Of a stretch of 64,000 nucleotides of DNA, positions 18,173 to 27,103 are shown piece after piece; the stretch's first letter is position 1; every line of letters begins with the position of its first letter. The stretch lies in NCBI GenBank assembly GCA_910578515.1, contig CAJTQR010000002.1:310001-374000 (forward strand), given 5' to 3'. Position numbers and translations under genes: made by a program. The DNA is from an uncultured Duncaniella sp. (GTDB taxonomy: Bacteria; Bacteroidota; Bacteroidia; Bacteroidales; Muribaculaceae). The notes under the pieces are model-generated. The model was not told where the DNA came from. It made no database searches and saw nothing but the letters and a program-made list of their open reading frames with translations.

Positions 18173-19444
18173 ATGCTTACGCTCCAACAGATAAAGGAAG
18201 ACCCCGAACGTATCATTGCCCGTCTTGCCATAAAGGGCTTTGACGGAAAGCAGGGGGTGAACGACGTGATTGATTTCGATGATGAACGCCGTAGCCTGCA
18301 ATATCAGAACGATAATCTTGCCGCTGAACTTAAGAAGTATGCTGACTCCATCGGTAAGCTGATGAAGGAAGGTCGTGCCGATGAGGCAGCCGAAGCTAAA
18401 AAGAAAGTGGCTGAAATCAAGGCTGAGCAGAAGGAGATAGCTGACCGTCTGACTGTGACCGAGAATGCTATCCGCGACATACTCTTGGGTATGCCTAACG
18501 TTCCTTGCGATGCTGTACCCGAAGGTAAGACTGCTGAGGATAACGTTGTGGAAAAGACTGGCGGTCCGATGCCAAATCTTCCTGCCGACGCCCTGCCTCA
18601 CTGGGAACTTGCCAAGAAATATAATCTAATCAACTTTGACCTTGGCGTGAAGATTACCGGACCCGGTTTTCCGGTATACTTCGGCAAAGGTGCCCGTCTG
18701 CAGCGCGCGTTGATTCAGTTCTTCCTTGACGAGGCTGGTAAGGCCGGTTATCTTGAAGTGCAGCCCCCCTACGTGGTAAACGAGGCTTCGGGTTACGGCA
18801 CAGGTCAGCTCCCTGACAAGGAGGGACAGATGTACTACATCAACGAGGACAAGCTCTATCTGATTCCTACAGCTGAGGTACCTGTCACAAATATATATCG
18901 CGATGTGATTATCCCTGCAGAGCAGCTCCCTATCAAGAACTGCGCTTATTCAGCTTGTTTCCGTCGTGAGGCCGGTTCCTATGGCAAGGATGTGCGCGGT
19001 CTTAACCGTCTGCACCAGTTCGACAAGGTGGAGATAGTACGCATTGAGAAGCCTGAGAATTCCTATGCTGCTCTTGAGGAGATGAAGGACCATGTGCAAG
19101 GTCTGCTCGAGAAGCTTGGTCTTCCCTGGCATATTCTACGTCTCTGCGGCGGTGACATGAGCTTCACTTCTGCTATTACATTTGACTTTGAGGTTTATTC
19201 AGCCGCTCAGGGCAGATGGCTTGAGGTTTCATCTGTGTCAAACTTCGAGACATATCAGGCAAACCGACTCAAATGCCGCTACCGCGCCGAGGATAAGAAG
19301 ACCCGTCTTTGCCACACCCTCAATGGCTCGGCTCTCGCACTCCCACGTATCATGGCGGCGCTGCTTGAAAACAATCAGACACCCGAAGGAATTGTGGTTC
19401 CTGAATGTCTGCGCAAGTACACCGGTTTTGATATAATCGACTAA
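18173..19444 (+). CDS. serS: Seryl-tRNA synthetase
   Basis: 423 residues, the normal size. N-terminal coiled-coil tRNA-binding arm (about 1-110, rich in K/E heptads), then the class II catalytic core with motif 2 FRREAGSYGKDVRGLNRLHQF split around residues 263-283 and motif 3 LNGSALALPRIMAALLENNQ near the C-terminus. Charges tRNA-Ser with serine. A terminator-like hairpin follows at 19463-19510. Confidence 0.97.
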   Translation: MLTLQQIKEDPERIIARLAIKGFDGKQGVNDVIDFDDERRSLQYQNDNLAAELKKYADSIGKLMKEGRADEAAEAKKKVAEIKAEQKEIADRLTVTENAIRDILLGMPNVPCDAVPEGKTAEDNVVEKTGGPMPNLPADALPHWELAKKYNLINFDLGVKITGPGFPVYFGKGARLQRALIQFFLDEAGKAGYLEVQPPYVVNEASGYGTGQLPDKEGQMYYINEDKLYLIPTAEVPVTNIYRDVIIPAEQLPIKNCAYSACFRREAGSYGKDVRGLNRLHQFDKVEIVRIEKPENSYAALEEMKDHVQGLLEKLGLPWHILRLCGGDMSFTSAITFDFEVYSAAQGRWLEVSSVSNFETYQANRLKCRYRAEDKKTRLCHTLNGSALALPRIMAALLENNQTPEGIVVPECLRKYTGFDIID

Positions 19445-19462
19445 CCGTAGCTTACTTATAGT

Positions 19463-19510
19463 AAAAGGGACCTGGTTAGGAGTCATTATCCCCCTAAGCA
19501 TGTCCCTTTT
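19463..19510 (+). terminator. Terminator-like hairpin after serS
   Basis: Outer 9-bp stem AAAAGGGAC / GTCCCTTTT with an inner TTAGG/CCTAA pairing, 19 bases past the serS stop and ending in a T run. Confidence 0.65.
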
Positions 19511-19626
19511 ATCGTATGGTGTAAGCAAGAACTTTGTAAGGCTGCCGGCGTTTTTAAATTGAATGGTTACTTATCAAAGTCAACATTTTATAAAAAGTTT
19601 AAATCAGTTCAATAAATTGCTGAATT

Positions 19627-19962
19627 ATGGAAACAACACGACAAGCCAAGATATCCCGGCTTCTGCAGAAGGAGCTGAGTGAAATATTTCGTTTACAGAC
19701 AGCTAAGACCCACGGTACTCTGGTGTCGGTAAGCATAGTCCGCGTCTCGCCCGATTTGAGCGTAGCCAAGGTTTATCTCTCTATCTTCCCGCCTGAAAAG
19801 TCGCAGGAGTTGCTTGAGAGCATCACTGCCAGCGCGAAGACTATCCGCTATGAGCTTGCTCAGCGAGTGCGCTTCCAGCTCCGTAAATGTCCGGAACTGG
19901 CTTTCTATCTCGACGATTCTCTCGATTACATCGAGAATATTGATAAGCTTCTGGAAAAATAA
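19627..19962 (+). CDS. rbfA: 30S ribosome-binding factor A
   Basis: 111 residues, KH-like fold. ISRLLQKELSEIFRLQ at the start and the segment VRVSPDLSVAKVYLSIFP, then LAQRVRFQLRKCPELAFYLDDS, are RbfA signatures. It binds the 30S subunit near helix 1 of 16S rRNA during maturation. It is 67 bases before the ABC-permease gene, the same order as in other Bacteroidales. Confidence 0.95.
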   Translation: METTRQAKISRLLQKELSEIFRLQTAKTHGTLVSVSIVRVSPDLSVAKVYLSIFPPEKSQELLESITASAKTIRYELAQRVRFQLRKCPELAFYLDDSLDYIENIDKLLEK

Positions 19963-20028
19963 TTTTTGACCGGAAGAATGTTTCTTCTGATTACCTGCTG
20001 ATTCTCACACCATCATAACCAATCACCG

Positions 20029-21249
20029 ATGTTAGCGCTCCGCATAGCTCTCCGCTATCTGCTTGCAAAAAAAAGTCATACTGCTGTAAATGTGATTTCG
20101 CTTATTTCCATGGCTGGAATCGCTGTGGCGGCTATGGCGATGATTTGTGTATTGTCGGTGTTCAACGGTTTTTCGGATTTGGCGTTTGAGCGGCTGTCGC
20201 TGGTCGACCCCGATGTGAAGGTCACCCCTGTCAGGGGAAAGGTGATACTTAACGCCGACTCTCTTGCCGGGGTGGTAGGTAAGGTGGATGGAGTGCGTAG
20301 TGCCGTTGTCACGGTCGAGGACCAGGCATTGGCTATATTTGACGGTGCGCAATCACCGGTGGTGATACATGGCGTTCCAGCTGACTATTCTGAACTGTCG
20401 GCAATCTCCTCGCTTGTGATTGATGGCGAGTTTGTCGATGAGGTTTCGGGCAGACCCTGTGTGGCTTTGAGCGTGGGGTCGGCTATCAATCTGGGCGCCC
20501 GTCCCTCGCTGGAGAAACCTTTTGTACTTACTGTGCCCCGCCGTCTCGGTAGGATTAACCCTGCATTTCCTCTTGCTGCATTCTGTACTGATACATTGCT
20601 TGTGAGTGCTGTCTATCAGACCAACCAGGCGGAGTTTGACAATGATATGCTCTATCTTCCCCTCGAGTCGGCGCGCAGTTTGCTTGATTACACCACTGAG
20701 GGTTCGGCCATTGAAATCGCTGTGGCCGACGGTGTCAATCACGATGATGTGATAGACAGGCTGCAGGAGTTGTTGGGCGATGGGTATGTGGTGGCTGACC
20801 GTCTGCACCAGCAGGCCGATTCTTTCCGTATGATTTCGGTGGAGAAGTGGATTACATTTCTCATGCTTGTGTTTGTGCTGGTGATGGCTTCGTTCAATAT
20901 CCTTTCAACCATGTCGATGCTGATAATTGAAAAGGAGGACAATCTTCGCATACTCCGTTCACTTGGTGCTACGGAATCATTGTTACGGCGAATATTTCTC
21001 GACGAGGGGTTGCTCATAGCTCTCCTTGGAGGCGCAATCGGTCTGGCTGTGGGAGTGGCGCTATGCCTCGCGCAGCAGCAGTTCGGTCTGATATCTCTTG
21101 GCGGTGACCACGCGCAGATGTCGATAGATGCGTATCCATGTCGGCTCGCCCTTTCCGACCTGTGTATAGTCATAGGTGTTGTGGGTGTGATTGGACTTCT
21201 GTCCGGTTTTGTCTCCTCGCGCAGCCTTCCGGCCGATGTGGTTAAATAG
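20029..21249 (+). CDS. LolC/FtsX-type ABC transporter permease
   Basis: 406 residues with four membrane helices: one at about 18-45 (AVNVISLISMAGIAVAAMAM), a large periplasmic domain (about 50-265), and three more at about 273-300, 325-350 and 378-402. This MacB_PCD plus FtsX layout is that of LolC/LolE, which release lipoproteins from the inner membrane. No ATPase gene is adjacent, so the partner is elsewhere; the substrate is inferred only. Confidence 0.87.
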   Translation: MLALRIALRYLLAKKSHTAVNVISLISMAGIAVAAMAMICVLSVFNGFSDLAFERLSLVDPDVKVTPVRGKVILNADSLAGVVGKVDGVRSAVVTVEDQALAIFDGAQSPVVIHGVPADYSELSAISSLVIDGEFVDEVSGRPCVALSVGSAINLGARPSLEKPFVLTVPRRLGRINPAFPLAAFCTDTLLVSAVYQTNQAEFDNDMLYLPLESARSLLDYTTEGSAIEIAVADGVNHDDVIDRLQELLGDGYVVADRLHQQADSFRMISVEKWITFLMLVFVLVMASFNILSTMSMLIIEKEDNLRILRSLGATESLLRRIFLDEGLLIALLGGAIGLAVGVALCLAQQQFGLISLGGDHAQMSIDAYPCRLALSDLCIVIGVVGVIGLLSGFVSSRSLPADVVK

Positions 21250-21389
21250 GAGGCTATTTTAGCGGGGTATCTGTAATTTTTTTGTTTCAACTATTGACAA
21301 AGGGCGCTAAATTTTGTATCTTAGCACCCCTAAACATTCTACGTTTCGGTTTTAAAGAGTTACTTAATTTTTAAAATTTTTATCTTGAT

Positions 21390-22469
21390 ATGGCATCTCA
21401 TAGATATTGTGTCATTATGTGTGGTGGTGTAGGCAGCCGTTTCTGGCCTTATTCCCGTGAGAATCGTCCCAAGCAGTTCATTGATTTTCTTGGCACCGGG
21501 CGTTCTCTTCTGCAGATGTCTTACGACCGCATACTTCCGATTGTTCCTAAGGAGAACATAGTGGTGGTGACCAATGAAAAATACGCAAACCTTATCCGCG
21601 AGCAACTTCCGGATATATCACCGTCTAACATTCTGCTTGAGCCTGCACGTCGCAACACTGCTCCTTGTATCGCTTGGGCGGCATATCATATAGCAGCCAT
21701 TGACCCGGAGGCGTCGATGATTGTGACTCCGAGCGACCACCTCATCACCAATGAGAATGTATTCATGGATTGTGTCAGAAAAGGATTTGAGTTTGTGGAA
21801 GGTCGCGATGCGCTCCTGACTCTTGGCATCACTCCCGTGCGTCCCGAGACCGGCTATGGTTATATTCAGATAGGACAGGCGGCTGAGCCCGGCATACTGA
21901 AGGTGAAGACCTTCACAGAGAAGCCTAATCTCGAGCTGGCTAAGGTGTTCCTTGACTCAGGTGAATTTTTCTGGAATTCCGGTATATTCCTTTGGAAAGC
22001 GTCGTCGATTATAGAGGCTCTGCATAGATATGACTCTGACCTGACTACTCTTTTTGACAAGGGTAAGGGATGTTTCGGCACTCCGGATGAAACAGCGTTT
22101 ATAGAGAACAATTTCCCATCATGTCCGGCTAATTCAATTGACTATGCCGTGATGGAGAAGGCCGATAATGTATATGTGGAGTGCGTGAATTTCGGTTGGA
22201 ATGACCTGGGGACATGGAGTGCGCTTTATGACAACTCTCCCAAGAATCGCGATGCGAATGTGACGCAGAATTGCCATGTGCTTACCTACGACTCTACCGG
22301 CAATATATTTGCGGTGCGCGATGATAAACTGGTGGTGGTGCACGGACTTAAGGATTATATCGTGGCTGACACGGGCGATGTGTTGCTGGTATGTCCTAAG
22401 AGTGAGGAGCAGAGGATAAAGCAGATGGTCAATGATGTGAAACTGGCTTACGAGGATAAGTATCTTTAA
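21390..22469 (+). CDS. Mannose-1-phosphate guanylyltransferase
   Basis: 359 residues, single nucleotidyltransferase domain. CGGVGSRFWPYSRENRPKQF (about 10-29) is the GMP-binding signature with the PKQF lysine; TPSDHLI, GYGYIQIG and FTEKPN follow in order. It makes GDP-mannose for GDP-fucose and other glycans. The short form lacks the C-terminal isomerase half of bifunctional enzymes, as usual in Bacteroidota. It follows a 140-base gap holding a weak -7-like TATCTTAG. Confidence 0.95.
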   Translation: MASHRYCVIMCGGVGSRFWPYSRENRPKQFIDFLGTGRSLLQMSYDRILPIVPKENIVVVTNEKYANLIREQLPDISPSNILLEPARRNTAPCIAWAAYHIAAIDPEASMIVTPSDHLITNENVFMDCVRKGFEFVEGRDALLTLGITPVRPETGYGYIQIGQAAEPGILKVKTFTEKPNLELAKVFLDSGEFFWNSGIFLWKASSIIEALHRYDSDLTTLFDKGKGCFGTPDETAFIENNFPSCPANSIDYAVMEKADNVYVECVNFGWNDLGTWSALYDNSPKNRDANVTQNCHVLTYDSTGNIFAVRDDKLVVVHGLKDYIVADTGDVLLVCPKSEEQRIKQMVNDVKLAYEDKYL

Positions 22470-22526
22470 TAGACCGGCTCTGAGAAATTTTTAGAACAGA
22501 TTCTTAAATCTTATTGAAAAATAGCG

Positions 22527-24779
22527 ATGGAACAATATAACAAGACTCCCGAGGAAGAGGAACGATTTGTAGAGGCGCAGTTTCGTGAACTTCTTGATGG
22601 CTATCTTGCCAGTAACCACCGGAAGAAGGTTGAAATCATAGAGAAAGCGTTCAGATTTGCCAAGGAAGCGCACAAGGGTGTGCGACGCCGCTCAGGAGAA
22701 CCGTATATATTGCATCCCATCGCTGTGGCAAAAATCGCCTCTCAAGAAATCGGACTCGGTTCCACTTCGATATGCGCGGCGTTGCTTCACGACGTGGTGG
22801 AGGATACTGAGTATACCGTGGATGATATCGAACAGCATTTCGGTAAGAAGATAGCCCAGATTGTCGAGGGGCTTACAAAGATTTCCGGTGGTATCTTTGG
22901 CGACAAGGCCTCAGCTCAGGCCGAGAATTTCCGAAAACTTCTGCTCACCATGAGCGAGGATATACGGGTGGTGCTCATAAAGATGGCTGACCGTCTTCAC
23001 AACATGCGCACACTCGGCTCTATGGCGCCTAATAAGCAATATAAGATTGCCGGTGAGACTCTCTATATCTATGCTCCGTTGGCGCATCGTCTTGGTCTGT
23101 TTGCCATAAAGACTGAATTGGAGGACCTGAGTTTCAAGTATGAGCATCCGGCTGAGTATGCGCGTATATCAAATCTTATCCGCCAGAGTGAGGAGCGGCG
23201 GGAGATTGTTTACAATGATTTCGCTGACCCGATACTGAAACGTCTCGACTCGATAGGGGTGGTGTATGAGGCGAAGGCGCGGTTGAAGTCTGTCTACTCA
23301 ATATGGCGCAAGATGGAGACAAAGCATGTGCCGTTTGAGGAGGTGTACGACCTTTATGCCATGCGTATCATTTTCGAGCCTCCGAAGGATGTGTCGGAAA
23401 AGGAGATGTGTTACAAGATTTATTCATCGCTCACCGACCTTTACCGCCCGCATCCCGACCGCACCCGTGATTGGATAACCACGCCTAAGGCTAATGGCTA
23501 TCAGGCGTTGCATGTCACCCTCATGGGGCCCGATGGCAACTGGGTGGAAGTGCAGATTCGCAGCCGCCGTATGGATGAGATTGCTGAAAAGGGTTTTGCT
23601 GCTCATTGGAAGTATAAGATAGGGGAGAGCGAGGAGGAGAAGGAGCTGAATGTCTGGCTGAAGACTATCAAGGATATTCTGGATGACCCTACACCAAATG
23701 CCATTGACTTCCTTGACACCCTTAAGCTCAATCTTTTCGCGTCGGAAATTGTGGTGTTCACTCCAAAGGGTGAGTTGCTGACTCTTCCTGCCGGAGCTAC
23801 GGTGCTTGATGTGGCGTTTACGCTGCATTCGGAGATTGGTGCGCATTGTATTGCGGGTAAAGTTAACCATAAACTCGTGCCGTTGTCCCAGAAGCTCAAT
23901 TCGGGCGACCAGGTGGAAGTGCTTACCTCTCAGTCGCAGAAACCCAAGCTTGAATGGATGAATTTCCTTGCCACTGCCAAGGCTAAGACGCGTCTGCGCA
24001 AGGAATTGCGACGCATACAGATGCCTGTGGTTGAGAAGGGTAAGAAGATTTTTGACGATTTCCTGGTTCAGAATGACATTATCCTGAATAATAATGTGAT
24101 GACCAAGATTCTCGGCACATACCAGGTGGCGAGCCGCGAGGAGCTTTTCCAGAAGTTGGGCTCTGGTGAGGTGTCGATTGATGATTATCTGAATGTCAAC
24201 ACATCCAAGGGTGCGCGTTCTCTGGTGTCACGTCTGTTCCGTCTCGGTTTTGGTGGAGATAAGACCTCGAAGAAGAAAAAGCCAGGTGAGGAAGTGTCGT
24301 TGCTCCCTGTGCCTGTTGAGAAAATCAATACGAAGGAAACGTATGTATTGAAATTCAACGACAAGGAACGAAATTTCAGCTTTGCCGATTGTTGCCGGCC
24401 GATTCCTGGCGATGAGGTCATGGGATTTATCAACGACCGCAATGAGGTGGAAGTGCATGCCTTGACTTGTCCGCGCGCGCAGGTGCTCAAAGCCAGCTAC
24501 GGACCTCGGATTCTTGCCACGCGCTGGGATGAGGTGGCAGGCAAGTTCATGGCGAGCATCCGTATTGAGGGTATTGACCGACATGGTATCCTCTCGGAGC
24601 TTACACGCATGATATCTACTGCGCTCAACATTGATATCCGTCGGCTTAATATTGAGGCGGAAAAGGAGGTATTTACATGCGACCTCGGAGTGCTCGTGGG
24701 CAGTACCGCTGATGTGGAGGAATTATGTAAGAAAGTTCTTAAAATCAATGGCGTCAAGCGTGCCGACAGAGTGAAATAG
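22527..24779 (+). CDS. RelA/SpoT bifunctional (p)ppGpp synthetase/hydrolase
   Basis: 750 residues with the full Rel order: HD hydrolase (about 45-200; LHDVVEDTEYT with His88-Asp89), synthetase (about 235-360; RDWITTPKANGYQALHV), TGS (about 415-475; VFTPKGELLTLPAGATVLD), and a C-terminal ACT domain (about 670-745; IEGIDRHGILSELTRMI). Both catalytic motifs look intact, so a bifunctional enzyme controlling the stringent response is expected. No neighbour shares its strand closely downstream; a repeat-rich intergenic region follows. Confidence 0.96.
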   Translation: MEQYNKTPEEEERFVEAQFRELLDGYLASNHRKKVEIIEKAFRFAKEAHKGVRRRSGEPYILHPIAVAKIASQEIGLGSTSICAALLHDVVEDTEYTVDDIEQHFGKKIAQIVEGLTKISGGIFGDKASAQAENFRKLLLTMSEDIRVVLIKMADRLHNMRTLGSMAPNKQYKIAGETLYIYAPLAHRLGLFAIKTELEDLSFKYEHPAEYARISNLIRQSEERREIVYNDFADPILKRLDSIGVVYEAKARLKSVYSIWRKMETKHVPFEEVYDLYAMRIIFEPPKDVSEKEMCYKIYSSLTDLYRPHPDRTRDWITTPKANGYQALHVTLMGPDGNWVEVQIRSRRMDEIAEKGFAAHWKYKIGESEEEKELNVWLKTIKDILDDPTPNAIDFLDTLKLNLFASEIVVFTPKGELLTLPAGATVLDVAFTLHSEIGAHCIAGKVNHKLVPLSQKLNSGDQVEVLTSQSQKPKLEWMNFLATAKAKTRLRKELRRIQMPVVEKGKKIFDDFLVQNDIILNNNVMTKILGTYQVASREELFQKLGSGEVSIDDYLNVNTSKGARSLVSRLFRLGFGGDKTSKKKKPGEEVSLLPVPVEKINTKETYVLKFNDKERNFSFADCCRPIPGDEVMGFINDRNEVEVHALTCPRAQVLKASYGPRILATRWDEVAGKFMASIRIEGIDRHGILSELTRMISTALNIDIRRLNIEAEKEVFTCDLGVLVGSTADVEELCKKVLKINGVKRADRVK

Positions 24780-24889
24780 CCATTTACCCACCCTCGTGAC
24801 GCACCCGCCGATAAATGTCGGAGCTGCCGCTTGCTTTAATGGAGTGACTTGCTTTAATGGATTCATAAGATATAATCCAATAAAGGCGT

Positions 24890-25225
24890 TTCAATTCTTC
24901 CAAGGAGCAGCCCACGCTTGCCTCCGCAATGGCAGGTTCGTGAAGTCTGCCCCTCCAAAGAGCAGCCCTTCCTTGCCCTCCCTAATGTCAGGTTTATGAA
25001 GTCTGCCCCTCCAAAGAGCAGCCCTTTCTTGCTCTCCCTAATGTCAGGTTTATGAGTAATCCCCTCCAAGGAGCCGTCCTTCCATGCCTCCCTAATGGCT
25101 GGTTTGTAAAGTGGTCCCTCCAAGAAGCAGACCACCATTGCCTCCACAATAGCAAGTTTGTTAAGTAACCCCCGAGGAGCTGAGTGCCCTTACCTCCTTA
25201 TTGGTAGGATTGTGGAATAAACCCG
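24890..25225. repeat. Degenerate ~55-bp tandem repeat, about six copies
   Basis: Copies begin with a CCCTCCAAGGAGC-like segment at about 24898, 24954, 25010, 25065, 25119 and 25171, so the unit is 56, 56, 55, 54 and about 52 bases. Each unit also has a CTTGCCTCCCTAATGGCAGG-like core and a GTTTATGAAGT-like end. Copies two and three are nearly identical and the outer ones have drifted. Unit lengths are not multiples of three, so a reading frame on the minus strand here is not a real repeat protein. It occupies most of the gene-free stretch between the Rel gene and tRNA-Phe. Confidence 0.85.
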
Positions 25226-25369
25226 GTAATGAGGATATCGTAAAACAGATATTCGGAACGCTGATAACATAAAACGCTTTAGTCAAGTCACCAATATCCA
25301 CCATTCTGGAGATATTTAGGACAAAAAACATACTAAATTACGCCAACGAGTAAAAAAGTTCATAAATAA

Positions 25370-25401
25370 TTTGGAAAGTATCCAAAAACTTCCTACCTTT
25401 G
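25370..25401 (+). promoter_or_regulatory. Promoter of tRNA-Phe
   Basis: TTTG at 25370-25373, 20 bases, TACCTTTG at 25394-25401, an exact consensus match. Start of transcription would be near 25407, about 90 bases before the tRNA. Confidence 0.8.
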
Positions 25402-25495
25402 CAACGCAAAACACGAAAGACAGCATCTTAACGATGAGAACACCATAGCATCGCAAGAGCAAACGTTCAAATCAGCAGTCTTTCCACCAAACGAT

Positions 25496-25568
25496 GGTGC
25501 CATAGCTCAGTTGGTAGAGCAAAGGACTGAAAATCCTTGTGTCCCCGGTTCGATTCCTGGTGGCACCA
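25496..25568 (+). tRNA. tRNA-Phe (GAA)
   Basis: 73 bases. Acceptor arm GGTGCCA / TGGCACC, D-arm GCTC/GAGC, anticodon loop CTGAAAA with anticodon GAA, T-arm CCCGG/CTGG-type with GGTTCGATTCC loop, discriminator A. The CCA end is not encoded (next bases CCT). The 3' end is the integration site of the mobile element that follows; the gene is intact. Confidence 0.96.
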
Positions 25569-25569
25569 C
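25561..25569 (+). other. Left attachment core (attL) in tRNA-Phe 3' end
   Basis: TGGCACCAC, shared with 39654-39662. With neighbouring bases the two ends match at 13 of 15 positions (TCCTGGTGGCACCAC against TGCTGATGGCACCAC). Confidence 0.65.
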
Positions 25570-25572
25570 CTC

Positions 25573-25615
25573 AAAAATCGCCAAGTATCTAAATCACAGA
25601 TGCTTGGCGATTTTT
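25573..25615 (+). terminator. Terminator after tRNA-Phe, element side
   Basis: 13-bp perfect stem AAAAATCGCCAAG / CTTGGCGATTTTT with an inner ATCT/AGAT pairing and T-rich 3' side. A different hairpin follows the tRNA-end copy at the right junction, so this one probably came with the element. Confidence 0.8.
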
Positions 25616-25636
25616 GATTTAACGAGATTCGGGTGG

Positions 25637-25657
25637 GTTCCCTATAAAGTTACCTAT
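25637..25657. repeat. Left arm-type integrase sites (two copies)
   Basis: GTTCCCTAT at 25637-25645 and GTTACCTAT at 25649-25657, spaced 12 bases start to start. The same motif, with the same 12-base pairing, recurs at the right end beside the integrase gene. Confidence 0.6.
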
Positions 25658-25740
25658 GCCAATGCCGTTTGAATTGCATTGGATTGGAGTCAACTCAACT
25701 GAATGAATCGAAATTGAATTCTTTAACATTTTTCAATACA

Positions 25741-26399
25741 ATGGCATTGATAGATCAGCAATACATATTTGGCATTAGAGTTAACGGAGCCTCTCAGCTT
25801 ATTACAAAACTCTCCATATCAGATAATCAAAGTGACTATGATTATATTTGCAATGTAGCCATCGAAAATCAATGGAACGGTAATGGCCGTTTTGGTTTGT
25901 CTATCGTTAATTCTGATAGAATTGAGGGGATGCCAATTGGAAGGTGGACTCTACTCAATGGACGTATAGGATATGACTGGGGCGGCTCTTCCGCTTCCTT
26001 TATAATGGAGGATGAAAATGGGAATCTAACCGATCGAATCTCCGCAGGGACTGGAAAAGGGAGTGCAAGTGGATTTAGTGTGGAGACGTTGGCTCGCTCA
26101 ATTTTTACTAAGGCGAACGAAATTGTTGACCGCTTTCCTTCTGCTCAGATAGTCAATGCTTATCTAAGGGTCGAAGATGAGAAACCGACAGCAAGCCCCT
26201 TCTCATGTATAAAGAGACTGATGATAAGAAATATTTCATTGATAGATTTGAAAATTATACAATTAAACCACTGTCAACTTATTTAGAGAGATTCCGAGAA
26301 TTAGAAGTCCTTTTGAAAGGAAGTGAAGACATAAGGTGTAAAAGATTGCTTACCCAAGTCACAGATGAGTGTGTAAAGATTATTAAGATGTTACACTAA
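25741..26399 (+). pseudogene. Unrecognised gene broken by a frameshift
   Basis: The first part (ATG at 25741, MALIDQQYIFGIRVNG) runs to a stop at 26286, but from about 26200 the sensible protein continues in another frame (YKETDDKKYFIDRFENY) to a stop at 26399. The join lies near 26195-26205, in a CCCCTTCTC stretch. The restored product would be about 219 residues, with a glycine- and aromatic-rich beta-type first half and a helical, charged end (LERFRELEVLLKGSEDIRCKRLL). I do not recognise the family. An ATG at 25741 is chosen over the upstream TTG at 25669 because it follows an AT-rich spacer and starts the compact fold. The shift may be a real mutation or a sequencing error. Confidence 0.6.
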
Positions 26400-26407
26400 T
26401 ATACCTC

Positions 26408-26447
26408 CCGGCTCATCATGCTTCGGCATGGCGAGTCGGTTTTTTTC
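26408..26447 (+). terminator. Terminator after the left-end gene
   Basis: CCGGCTC / GAGTCGG stem with inner ATGC-TTCG-GCAT hairpin and a run of seven T, nine bases past the stop at 26399. Confidence 0.8.
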
Positions 26448-26555
26448 GTTTAGCGGCTATGAGGGGCTGTGAGCGGTCACGTAGTCCGATACTGTCGCGG
26501 AATTTGGATTTGGGAGTAATGGGAATGTATCTTTGCATCAAAACCGCGTCACTTT

Positions 26556-26575
26556 TGGGCAATGCTGGGCAAGAT
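26556..26575. repeat. 10-bp-period doublet 1
   Basis: TGGGCAATGC followed directly by TGGGCAAGAT, 20 bases after the first promoter-like repeat. Confidence 0.6.
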
Positions 26576-26645
26576 GTGCCTATGCGGCCTGAAAATTTGG
26601 ATTCGGAATGGATCGAATTGTAACTTTGCAGAGTCGCGTCACTTT

Positions 26646-26665
26646 GAGGCACTGCGAGGCAAGAT
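26646..26665. repeat. 10-bp-period doublet 2
   Basis: GAGGCACTGC then GAGGCAAGAT, at the same distance from the second promoter-like repeat, preceded by the same CGCGTCACTTT. Confidence 0.6.
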
Positions 26666-26778
26666 AGTTCCATGTGACCTGAATATTTGAATGGAGGTAT
26701 GACTCTGACTTAACTTTGCATCACAATAATCGACCGCAACAACGAGGTCGCGATTTTGTTTATCTGAGAAATTATTGT

Positions 26779-26798
26779 TGGGCAATGTTGGGCAAAGT
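26779..26798. repeat. 10-bp-period doublet 3
   Basis: TGGGCAATGT then TGGGCAAAGT, downstream of the third promoter-like repeat. Confidence 0.55.
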
Positions 26799-27103
26799 GT
26801 GTGCAACCGTGGGAAATGCACGGAAAACCGAAATCTTTTCCTTTTGATGGCTTGTTTCTCTTCTGAAATCCGAATCATTGTAGGCGGAAATATGCGACAT
26901 TTTCTATACTTTATGCGGCCAAGGGGTCTGAAAATTTGGAAATCGAAGACCGCATGTTGTATATTTGTCGGGCATTACGGTGAATGAAGCCCTCTTTGCG
27001 TTCAAGATATTGTTTGCAGGAACGGCAAAAGCACGGCTTCCGTAGGTAGTAATGCGACGCTTATCGGACAACTCTGGAAATTAAAAAGAATATTCAAGAC
27101 ATT

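Larger units (their letters stand above)
26503..26967 (+). promoter_or_regulatory. Four promoter-like repeats of constant geometry
   Basis: Four -33/-7 pairs, each TTTG, 21 bases, TAnnTTTG: 26503-26506/26528-26535 (TATCTTTG), 26596-26599/26621-26628 (TAACTTTG), 26686-26689/26711-26718 (TAACTTTG), 26935-26938/26960-26967 (TATATTTG). The first three repeat with a period of 93 and 90 bases, and each is preceded by a CCTGAAAATTTGGA-like segment (the fourth too). No reading frame of note follows any of them. They could drive short RNAs or be a recombination remnant. Confidence 0.75.

Noticed and set aside
24863..25147. Minus-strand frame with a repeated FGGADFINLTLGRARKG-like pattern
   Set aside because: It reads across the 55-bp tandem repeat, whose unit is not a multiple of three, so the frame changes from copy to copy; the repetition comes from the DNA, not from a protein.
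24890..25225. CRISPR array
   Set aside because: The whole 55-bp unit is repeated, there are no unique spacers between conserved repeats, and no cas genes lie near.
26416..26878. Two minus-strand frames over the promoter repeats
   Set aside because: They follow the DNA repeats, show no family features, and are antisense to conserved promoter boxes.
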